DNA from: Desulfomicrobium sp. ZS1
Lineage (GTDB): Bacteria; Desulfobacterota; Desulfovibrionia; Desulfovibrionales; Desulfomicrobiaceae
DNA length: 64,000 nucleotides
Assembly (NCBI RefSeq): GCF_024204645.1
Contig: NZ_CP100351.1
Coordinates: 1 to 64,000, forward strand
Reading direction: 5' to 3'
Positions 34,396 through 41,440 of the stretch are shown piece by piece. How positions within the stretch are numbered: position 1 is the first letter of the stretch; every line of letters begins with the position of its first letter. Made by a program: the position numbers and the translations under genes. Under the pieces are notes generated by a model. It searched no databases. It had not been told where the DNA came from and was given only the letters and a program-made list of their open reading frames with translations.

Positions 34396-35022
34396 CTAGC
34401 GGTCGGCCCAGATCAGGCGCAGGCCGAGCAGCATGAGGATGGCACCCGCGCCCTTGTGCAGCCAGGCCGAGAGGGCGGGGCGTGCGGCCAGGCGGGAGTT
34501 GAGAGCCCCCGCGCCCAGCGCGACCAGGCCAAAGCCGAACATGGTCAGCACGACAAAGGTCAGCCCCAGAATTATCATCTGCATGGCCGGATGCCCCTGG
34601 GCCGGGCGAACGAACTGCGGAAAGAAGGCCAGAAAAAAGATCGCGACCTTGGGGTTTAAGAGGTTGGCGAAAATGGACTGGCGAAAGATGATGCGGGCCG
34701 TCTTGTGTTCTCCTTGCGCGGAGAGGAGCAGCGCCGGGTCGGCCGTCCAGAGCTTGAAGCCGAGGTAGAGCAGGTAGATGCCGCCCGCGACCTTGACCAA
34801 GGTGAAGGCCGTGGCCGACGAGGCCAGGATGGCCGAGAGCCCGAAGACCGCAAAAAGCGTGTGCCCGATGTTGCCCAGGCTGAAGCCCAGGGCGGCGGCC
34901 AGGGCGGCCGTGCGCCCCTGGGCCACGCCCCGGGTCAATACATAGATGATGTCCGGCCCCGGCGTGAAGATGAGCAGAAGCGAGGTCAGGCTGAAAACGA
35001 GAAGCTGGTCGAGACTGATCAT
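34396..35022 (-). CDS. LysE/RhtB-family exporter
   Basis: 208 residues with about six membrane helices. The N-terminal LLIFTPGPDIIYVLTRGVAQG and the central FRQSIFANLLNPKVAIFFLAFFPQF are hallmark LysE/RhtB motifs. Members export amino acids or related solutes; the substrate is unknown. ATG 35022 has GGAGG four bases upstream; the longer frame from 35082 adds 20 polar residues without a site. Confidence 0.88.
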   Translation of the reverse strand: MISLDQLLVFSLTSLLLIFTPGPDIIYVLTRGVAQGRTAALAAALGFSLGNIGHTLFAVFGLSAILASSATAFTLVKVAGGIYLLYLGFKLWTADPALLLSAQGEHKTARIIFRQSIFANLLNPKVAIFFLAFFPQFVRPAQGHPAMQMIILGLTFVVLTMFGFGLVALGAGALNSRLAARPALSAWLHKGAGAILMLLGLRLIWADR

Positions 35023-35097
35023 GATTCCTCCGGATTGTTGGGACTGACGAGTCCGGATAATCGATGATCGGGCGTCGGGCAAGCGGAGCGCGGCCGC

Positions 35098-35141
35098 AAA
35101 AAAGCATCCCCGCCGTCCGGTGCGGACGGCGGGGATGCTTT
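35098..35141 (-). terminator. Strong terminator after the FmdE/MoeA fusion gene
   Basis: A perfect 19-bp stem (35101-35119 with 35123-35141) with a 3-base loop. The A6 at 35098-35103 becomes the U-tract on the minus strand. Confidence 0.9.
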
Positions 35142-35165
35142 GGATCGTTCAGGAGAGATGGCGGC

Positions 35166-36788
35166 TTATTTGGCGAAGGTGCACTTGGGGTAGGTGCAGG
35201 TGTTGCATTGCAGGCACACGCCGCCTTCGCCGATACGGGCCAGGTCGCGGCGGGTGATGGGCACGCCGGCCAGCAGTCGGGGCAGGAGCACATCAAGGCT
35301 CGTGGTCTTGAAGAAGAGGGCGCAGGCGGGCACGCCCATGACCTGCACGCTGCCGATGCGGCCGATGAGGGTCATGGCTCCGGGCAGGATCGGCGCACCG
35401 TGCAGGGCGTCGGTCATGCCGGCGTCCTCCAGGCCTTTGCGGGTCACGTCGTCAGGGTCCACGGACAGTCCGGCCGTGGTCACGATCAGGTCCGCGCCCA
35501 AGTCCAGCAGTTTTTTCACCCCGTCGGCAATGGCTTGGCGTTCATCCGGCGTGAACTCCTCGCCCACGACCGTGGAACCCAGAGCTTCCGCCTTGGCGCG
35601 GATGATGGGCGCGAAGCGGTCTTCGATCAGTCCCTGGAAGACTTCCGTGCCCGTGACCAGTACGCCGACCTTGGCCTGGCGCAGGGGGGCGATGGACATG
35701 ATCGGCGCGTCGCCCAGGGCGGCCAGAGCGCGGCTGAAGTTGTCGCGGGAAAGAAAGAGGGGGATGGCGCGGGTGCCGCCCACCAGGCGGCCTTCTTCGA
35801 CCAGGGCGCAGTGCTGGCGCGTGGCGCACATGACATTGGGGGTCAGGTTGAAGCGTTCCAGGGCTTCAAGATCAACCTGCAGCAAGCCGGACCGGGCCGC
35901 GTGGAAGTCGATCTTGCCTTCGCGGGGCTCGCCCGAACACCTGATGCCGTCCCCGGCCATGCGTGCGGCAAAGCTCACGGCCGCGTCGTTTTCGTGCACG
36001 AACTCGCCCTGGGGCAGGCTCTCGTCCTGCACGTAGACGCTGTTGCGGCCCATCTGCTGCAACCGGCAGACATCGCCTGCGGTGATGGTCTGTCCGGCCA
36101 GAAATTCCGCACCCTTGCTTTCCCCGGGTTCTATGCGGGTCATGTCGTGCAGGGCCTTGCGCCCTACGGCCTCGGCCACGGGCACGCGAGTCGGCATGCA
36201 TTCTTCGGCCGCCATGGCGCGGGAGTGCTCGTAGGGGGCCTCGCCCTGGCAGCCACGGCAAATGGCGCCGTCGCTGACCGGGTAGGCTTCGTGGCAGACC
36301 GGGCAGCGGTCGATGCGGGTCATGTGGCTGTGTCCGAGCAGGCGCTTCTGCACTGTGACTCTTTCCAGCCGCAGGATGGTGTCGCCGGCGGTCTCGATCT
36401 CGCGGAACAGTTTCTCGGTGTCCTGGTCCTTCTTGGGCACGAGCTTTAAAAACCAGCCCTCAATCTCGGGCCAGTTTTCCAGCTTGCCCAGGTCAACGCT
36501 GACGCGCACGCCTTCCCCGGTGTACTTGTCGAAAAGGGACACGGCGTAGCGGCCGAGGTTTATGATTTTCATCCAGCCGTTGCCGATGCTGCACAGTGTC
36601 AGAAGCTGCACCGCGTCGGGCAGACATTTTTTGCTTTCGACCACGGCCTCGAACAGGATGTTCGGCGGCAGCGCGGCCTTGGCCATCTCGACCATGTATC
36701 CGCCGATCAAAAGGCCGGGGGCGGGGTAGCCGTGAAACTCGGCGGCTTTATTCTTGAATTCCTGAAACGTGTAGGATCCGATATGCAT
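35166..36788 (-). CDS. FmdE-like protein fused to a molybdopterin-binding (MoeA/MoaB-like) domain
   Basis: 540 residues from ATG 36788 (GAGG at 5 bases). N-terminal FmdE-like domain with FHGYPAPGLLIGGYMVEMA (about 15-40) and Cys-containing core, a zinc-ribbon region CPVCHEAYPVSDGAICRGC (about 160-180), then a C-terminal MoCF-type domain with VLVTGTEVFQGLIEDRF and TTAGLSVDPDD, and a final CLQCNTCTYPKC cluster. FmdE is linked to formylmethanofuran or formate dehydrogenase operons and MoCF domains bind molybdopterin. Inference: a role in molybdenum or tungsten cofactor handling, perhaps sensing or insertion for formate dehydrogenase. The gene stands alone. Confidence 0.8.
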   Translation of the reverse strand: MHIGSYTFQEFKNKAAEFHGYPAPGLLIGGYMVEMAKAALPPNILFEAVVESKKCLPDAVQLLTLCSIGNGWMKIINLGRYAVSLFDKYTGEGVRVSVDLGKLENWPEIEGWFLKLVPKKDQDTEKLFREIETAGDTILRLERVTVQKRLLGHSHMTRIDRCPVCHEAYPVSDGAICRGCQGEAPYEHSRAMAAEECMPTRVPVAEAVGRKALHDMTRIEPGESKGAEFLAGQTITAGDVCRLQQMGRNSVYVQDESLPQGEFVHENDAAVSFAARMAGDGIRCSGEPREGKIDFHAARSGLLQVDLEALERFNLTPNVMCATRQHCALVEEGRLVGGTRAIPLFLSRDNFSRALAALGDAPIMSIAPLRQAKVGVLVTGTEVFQGLIEDRFAPIIRAKAEALGSTVVGEEFTPDERQAIADGVKKLLDLGADLIVTTAGLSVDPDDVTRKGLEDAGMTDALHGAPILPGAMTLIGRIGSVQVMGVPACALFFKTTSLDVLLPRLLAGVPITRRDLARIGEGGVCLQCNTCTYPKCTFAK

Positions 36789-36883
36789 GTACGCCTCGCG
36801 GGAAAAGAGTGATGACTGAAGGTGCAAAAATAGCAGCGGGAGGGGTAAAAGAGAAGTTTGTGAAAAAGTTGGAAAGCACGCAA

Positions 36884-36910
36884 TAAAAAAGCCGATCCTA
36901 AGACCGGCTT
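36884..36910 (-). terminator. Terminator of the tRNA operon
   Basis: On the minus strand AAGCCG and CGGCTT close a stem, with two inner base pairs, followed by a T-run from the A-run at 36884-36890. It lies directly after the tRNA-Thr gene. Confidence 0.7.
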
Positions 36911-36916
36911 ATAATC

Positions 36917-36992
36917 TGGAGCCCACAAGCAGGATTGAACTGCTGACCTCGTCCTTACCAAGGACGCACTCTACCGACTGAGCTATGTGGGC
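36917..36992 (-). tRNA. tRNA-Thr (GGU anticodon)
   Basis: Complete cloverleaf. Acceptor GCCCACA (36986-36992) pairs with TGTGGGC (36921-36927), the anticodon loop is TTGGTAA with anticodon GGT, the TTCAATC T-loop is present, and CCA is encoded (36917-36919). Confidence 0.96.
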
Positions 36993-36999
36993 TTTCGTG

Positions 37000-37076
<77 letters not shown>

Positions 37077-37089
37077 ACACGAGAAGACG

Positions 37090-37118
37090 CTTCTAGGTAG
37101 ACCCTTGGGCTTTGTCAA
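37090..37118 (-). promoter_or_regulatory. Promoter of the tRNA-Pro/tRNA-Thr operon
   Basis: On the minus strand: perfect TTGACA (37113-37118), 17-base spacer, TAGAAG (37090-37095), ending 14 bases before the tRNA-Pro 5' end. Confidence 0.75.
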
Positions 37119-37466
37119 ACACTTTTTTGATTTCAATCCGAAATAACGTGGCATCTTTTGGAATCATTCGTTTTTTTAGGATGACAGAATCCGCGTCACA
37201 GGCTTGCGAAGCTGTGCGCGGGCGGAAAAAGGGGCCGCATGGATCCTTTTTCCCGCCCGCTGGACGGGCCTGGAGCTTGAATTGCGAAACCTGATCCCGC
37301 AGGCGCTCGGCGAGTTCCATTTAGCTCTGCGTTACGATCTGACTGCTTGCGGCTGTGTAATGCGTTTTATGAAGTACAATGCATACTTATCCGGCATGAG
37401 TTAATCGATGCGGGGTATTAGTAATGCGTATTTAAATGGTTCGATCACCTCTGGCGAGAGGAGCTT
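37119..37466. other. Intergenic stretch right of the tRNA promoter
   Basis: About 350 bp with no credible gene. It holds a near-perfect 15-bp inverted repeat (37218-37232 with 37245-37260, one bulged base, 12-base loop), which may end the HAD/diguanylate cyclase transcript. The AT-rich half near 37380-37440 shows nothing I can name. Confidence 0.5.
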
Positions 37467-37937
37467 TCAGGCGCGCAGGGTGGCTTTGAGGCGTGTGGGG
37501 TGCAAGAGCAGATCAAGGCCGGCTTCGATGCCGGGGACCAGGATATGGGCCGCAGAGAGGGCGGCCATGGCCACGCCTTCGGGCTGGAGCACGGCCACGG
37601 ACAGCCCCGCCTCCATAAGCATCGAGGCATCGTTGCCGCCATTTCCCATGCAGACGCAGGAACTGGCTCCGAGCGCGCGGACATACTCGGCCTTGGCTTC
37701 GCGCTCGTCTCCGGCCGGGAGGACGTGTACGGTGAAGTCGGTTTGGCCGAAGGTGGCGCGAACAGTGCCGAACGTGTCCGCAGTCAGGATGTGGATCAGC
37801 AAATCGTTCTTGAGTTGGCTCAGCCGCGAGGAGACCCCGGGCTGAATCCGGCCGTCGATAGCCAGGGTGCCGTTGTAATCCAGCACCAGGTGGTGCAGGG
37901 CGCGCTGGCCGAAGCCGGGGATGTCGAGTTCAATCAT
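37467..37937 (-). CDS. HAD-superfamily hydrolase
   Basis: 156 residues from ATG 37937. The nucleophile motif reads LVLDYNGTLA (DxN instead of DxD) and the C-terminal motif is GNGGNDASML, close to the ATPase-type HAD small phosphatases. Lack of a cap domain suggests a protein or small-molecule phosphatase, and the DxN change could lower hydrolysis. The start overlaps the stop of the diguanylate cyclase gene by 8 bases; the upstream in-frame start at 37991 lies within that gene. Confidence 0.8.
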   Translation of the reverse strand: MIELDIPGFGQRALHHLVLDYNGTLAIDGRIQPGVSSRLSQLKNDLLIHILTADTFGTVRATFGQTDFTVHVLPAGDEREAKAEYVRALGASSCVCMGNGGNDASMLMEAGLSVAVLQPEGVAMAALSAAHILVPGIEAGLDLLLHPTRLKATLRA

Positions 37938-39234
37938 AGTGTTGCGCGGTCCTTGCCGGGAGTGGGGGTGTTTTTGGGATAGAGGCATCATGGATGCCTG
38001 CCGGACCTTCTTTCGCGTGAGTCTTGTCCTCGTACATGTTCTGATCGGCGGCCTTGATAAGACTTTCCAGGCTCTGGGGAGGCTGGTGACGGCTTAAGCC
38101 GACAGAGGCGGAAACCCGCAGATCGGTGTCCAGGGAGCAGACTTGCCCAACGTCAATGCCTGCCAGGGTCTGGCGCAGGCGGGTCACGAATGCCCGGGCC
38201 ATGTGCTTGTCCGTGTCCGGGAGCAGGATCACGAATTCGTCGCCGCCAAGGCGAACCAGGATGTCGTATTTGCGGATCATGGCCTGGAGGGCTCTGGCCA
38301 CAGCCACCAGAATAGTGTCTCCCGCCTCATGTCCAAGGGTGTCGTTGACTGCCTTGAATCCGTTCAAGTCGATGAAAAGCAGATGTACCGGGAGCTTCTT
38401 GCGCGCCGCGAAATCAAGGATGCGTCCGGCATGGCGTTCCAGGTACGTGCGGTTGTTCACCCCGGTCAGGCCGTCGCGAACGGTCAGTTCCTCAAGCTGG
38501 GCGTGCTCCAGGGTAGTGATCAGGGTGCAGGCCAGGATATCGCAGAAATGACTCAGAAAATCCGTGGCCTTGTCCGGAGCGTAGCGCTTTGGGTTGGGAT
38601 CGTAGGCCGCCACGACTCCGATGATCTTGGAGTGCACATATTTGTGCCCGAGGGCAAAGATGAAGCAGGAACCGGATGGCGGGTCCTCATCAAGGCCGAG
38701 GAAAAAGCCGGGTTTTTCTATATGCCTGATCTCGCCGAGAAAGAGCCTCGGAGCGTGCGGGCTCGGAGAGAATTGTTTCAGGCGCTCCCGGATCAAGGCG
38801 GCCGAAGCCCGGCCGACTCCTTTGGGGATGCGCTGCTCGAAAAGGTCGTGGTCGAGAACAACGTGCAGGGTGTGCAGATTGCGCAGCCTGCGGATGGCAT
38901 CCAGCGTCGCGGGGAGTTCTTCCAGGCGCTTTGTCTGCTGGACAAGGTCGACGGTCCCTCGAAAGGTTTCAAAGGCGTCCAGGATGGCCTTGTAGGCGGA
39001 GATCATGGAGTCGAAGCTGATTTTTGACGCCCGTAGCCTGCGCTTCAAACCGGCGTTCTCCACTGCCAGCGCGGACGAGGAGAGCGGCACGCGCAGGATG
39101 AGTTGCTTGGCCCAGGCAACAAGCTCCTTGAGGTGCGCTTTGAGCGTGACCGAGTCGTTGGCACGCGCGCTGACTTCGATGGCGACGACGAGGTTTTTGA
39201 GTTCCGTCAGGAGGGTGCTTTGTCCGTGCGGCAT
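37930..39234 (-). CDS. Diguanylate cyclase with N-terminal helical and GAF-like domains
   Basis: 434 residues. N-terminal helical region (about 1-110), a central GAF/DUF484-like sensor domain (about 125-235) containing SGSCFIFALGHKYVHSKIIGVV, then a GGDEF domain (about 250-405) starting at LTVRDGLTGVNNRTYLE with an intact GGDEF and RKYD matching the RxxD I-site. No membrane segment, so cytoplasmic. It should make c-di-GMP under a soluble cue. It overlaps the HAD hydrolase gene. Confidence 0.88.
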   Translation of the reverse strand: MPHGQSTLLTELKNLVVAIEVSARANDSVTLKAHLKELVAWAKQLILRVPLSSSALAVENAGLKRRLRASKISFDSMISAYKAILDAFETFRGTVDLVQQTKRLEELPATLDAIRRLRNLHTLHVVLDHDLFEQRIPKGVGRASAALIRERLKQFSPSPHAPRLFLGEIRHIEKPGFFLGLDEDPPSGSCFIFALGHKYVHSKIIGVVAAYDPNPKRYAPDKATDFLSHFCDILACTLITTLEHAQLEELTVRDGLTGVNNRTYLERHAGRILDFAARKKLPVHLLFIDLNGFKAVNDTLGHEAGDTILVAVARALQAMIRKYDILVRLGGDEFVILLPDTDKHMARAFVTRLRQTLAGIDVGQVCSLDTDLRVSASVGLSRHQPPQSLESLIKAADQNMYEDKTHAKEGPAGIHDASIPKTPPLPARTAQHYD

Positions 39235-39420
39235 GACTTTTTGCTCAGACCTGCGCGTTCAGGGCTGCCGGCGCTTCGGTCGTCTGTACGTCCGCCCTCA
39301 CCGTTGGCCATGCTCGGCGGATGCCCCTTGGCGCGGAATTCTTGAAGTCGATCATGCCAAACTCCTTGGAAAGCTTACGTCCCGTAAGACTCCTAGCGCA
39401 ACGCCTAGGTGCGTGCAAGG

Positions 39421-40659
39421 TCAGGGAGCATCGGCGGCGCTGAGTCCTGCCAGGTAGCCCGTGGACAGGGCCGCCTGCAGGTTGAAGCCGCCCGTGTCGG
39501 CGTCCATGTCGAGCACTTCTCCGGCCAGAAAGAGCCCCGGGCAGAGCCTCGATTGCATGGTCTTGGGATTGACCTCGGACAGTTCCACTCCGCCGGAGGT
39601 GACGATGGCCTCACGCAAGGGGCGGTAGCCGCTGACGGTGAAACGCAGCTCCTTGAGCCACAGTCGCAGACGCTTGCGCTCCTCGGCCGAGATCTGGTGG
39701 GCGGCCTTGTCTGCGGCCAGACGGGTCTGCTCCAGGCAGACCGGAATGAGCTTGGGTGGCATCAGCCCGCGCAGCAGGTTCTCCATGTGCATCTTGCCAT
39801 GCTCCCCCAGATCGCGCAGCAGGCGGGCGTCAAGCTTGGCTGGGTCCAGGGCAGGCTTCAAGTCGATCAGGATTTCGGTCTTCTTGCGCTGATCCACGGC
39901 TCGCACGGCGGCTTTGCTCAAGGTCAGGATGAGGGGGCCGGACAACCCGAAATGGGTGAAGAGCATCTCGCCCATGTCTTCCCCGGCCTTTTTGCCATCG
40001 ACGCGCAACTCGACGCGAACATTCTTGAGCGATAATCCCTGCAGTTTTGCGGCGGTGTCTCCGGCGGTGATCAATGGTATAAGCGCCGGAGCGATGGGCA
40101 CGATGGCGTGCCCCAGGCTTTTGGCCAGCTCGTAACCGTCGCCGGTCGAGCCGGTCGCCGGGTAGGAGGCTCCGCCCGTGGTCAGGATGACCCTGTCTGC
40201 CGCGAGGACCTGAGACCCGTAGGCGACCTCGAAACCATCTTCCTTGCGGCTGATGCCGCGCACCCGGCAGCCGGTGCGGATGGTAACGCCTTTTGCCCGG
40301 GCGTTGCGCACAAAAGCGTCGACCAGATCCTGAGCGCTGTCGCTGGCGGGAAAAAGGCGTCCTCCGCGTTCTTCTTTGGTTGGAACGCCAAGGCTGTGCA
40401 ACAGTTCGACCGTGTCTTTGGTGAAAAAATGGGACAGGGCCGGACGCAGGAAGCGAAAATTCTTGCCGAAATGAGTCAGAAACTCATCCAGGGGCGCAGT
40501 GTTGCCGATATTGCCACGACCCTTGCCGCAGATTCTGAGCTTGCGGCCGGGGCGGTCCATGCGTTCGAGCAGAGTGACCGAGGCGCCTTTCGAGGCCGCG
40601 CTGGCAGCGGCCAGAAGACCGGCCGGTCCGCCGCCGATGACGATGACAGTTTTGTTCAT
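39421..40659 (-). CDS. BaiN/HI0933-family FAD-dependent oxidoreductase
   Basis: 412 residues. FAD-binding GGGPAGLLAAASAASKG at the N-terminus, KLRICGKGRGNIGNT near residue 45, ILTTGGASYPATGSTGDGY in the middle, and a C-terminal GLFLAGEVLDMDADTGGFNLQ motif typical of this family. Members include flavoproteins that reduce bile-acid or RNA-modification substrates; the reaction here is unknown. Monocistronic as far as can be seen. Confidence 0.88.
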   Translation of the reverse strand: MNKTVIVIGGGPAGLLAAASAASKGASVTLLERMDRPGRKLRICGKGRGNIGNTAPLDEFLTHFGKNFRFLRPALSHFFTKDTVELLHSLGVPTKEERGGRLFPASDSAQDLVDAFVRNARAKGVTIRTGCRVRGISRKEDGFEVAYGSQVLAADRVILTTGGASYPATGSTGDGYELAKSLGHAIVPIAPALIPLITAGDTAAKLQGLSLKNVRVELRVDGKKAGEDMGEMLFTHFGLSGPLILTLSKAAVRAVDQRKKTEILIDLKPALDPAKLDARLLRDLGEHGKMHMENLLRGLMPPKLIPVCLEQTRLAADKAAHQISAEERKRLRLWLKELRFTVSGYRPLREAIVTSGGVELSEVNPKTMQSRLCPGLFLAGEVLDMDADTGGFNLQAALSTGYLAGLSAADAP

Positions 40660-40819
40660 GGGGTTCCTTCAAAAAATATCATTCTGAAGGGTGCGGGGCC
40701 GGATGTAAAGGCGCTTGAGCCGGGATCGGGCCCCTGAGCATCAAAAAAACAGGGATTCAGGGGCGGCGTTGCCTATTCTGTCCGGCCAGGGGCCCGGTTT
40801 CGTGGTCGGGAAAAATGAT

Positions 40820-40884
40820 CAGCCCGGACGGATCGCGCGCGGCGTCCCGGTCCTGGGATGCCGCGCGCGATCCGTCGCGGGCTG
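40820..40884. repeat. Very long near-perfect inverted repeat
   Basis: CAGCCCG (40820-40826) pairs with 40878-40884, a 17-bp perfect stem follows (40827-40843 with 40860-40876), then a G/T pair and TCCC/GGGA around a 6-base loop (40849-40854). One base (40877) bulges. It is GC-rich with no T-run. It lies downstream of the stress-protein gene in the gap before the flavoprotein gene. Confidence 0.9.
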
Positions 40885-40931
40885 TGTGGCGGCTTGAGGG
40901 TGCGGGCAAAGCTCCGTCCCAAGGCTTAGAG

Positions 40932-41423
40932 TCACTCTTCGTCTTCGAAGTCGCCCGACTGGTCGAAAATGGCGCAGGATTCCTCGGAGTCGTAGCGCAC
41001 CACCAGCACGGAACACGCGGCATGCCGGACGACCTTGGCCGTGTTCGTGCCCAAGAGATAATCCTGCAATTTGAGACGATGTGCGGGCATGACGATGAGG
41101 TCCGCGTTTGTTTTTTCAGCCATGCGCAGAATTCTTCTGTAGATCGATCCCTGCGCAACAAGATAATTGGCTTCCACATCGTCAGGTATATAGATTCCAA
41201 CCATGTCGTGCAGCATTTCCTCCGCTTCGCTGACAATCTTGTCTCCTGCGTCTGGTGGAAAATAATTGGCGACAATCGGCATTCCCATGTCCGGAACAAC
41301 TGTCAGAATGTATAACTGTGCTTTGTATAAGCGGCAAAGCTCAATCGCTCTTTCCAGGCCCATGCAACGGGCGCGGTCATCAGACTCCTGCAAGTCAATG
41401 GGAACAAGAATACGTTTGTACAT
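40932..41423 (-). CDS. Universal stress protein linked to the TRAP transporter
   Basis: 163 residues, UspA fold. MYKRILVPIDLQ at the start, LIVMPAHRL and YLLGTNTAKVVRHAACSVLVVR at the end, close to the G-2x-G-9x-G(S/T) ATP-binding signature. A comparable UspA (TeaD) regulates the ectoine TRAP transporter in Halomonas. Starts 17 bases after the permease stop, so it is in that operon. A regulatory role on the transporter is inferred. Confidence 0.88.
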   Translation of the reverse strand: MYKRILVPIDLQESDDRARCMGLERAIELCRLYKAQLYILTVVPDMGMPIVANYFPPDAGDKIVSEAEEMLHDMVGIYIPDDVEANYLVAQGSIYRRILRMAEKTNADLIVMPAHRLKLQDYLLGTNTAKVVRHAACSVLVVRYDSEESCAIFDQSGDFEDEE

Positions 41424-41440
41424 GAAGCGCCTCGCCTTTT

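Noticed and set aside
35064-36449. 461-codon plus-strand frame opposite the FmdE/MoeA fusion
   Set aside because: Composition is typical of an antisense shadow and no family motif is present.
37093-37320. 75-codon minus-strand frame running into the tRNA promoter
   Set aside because: It overlaps the tRNA promoter and has no motif; the inverted repeat explains part of its sequence.
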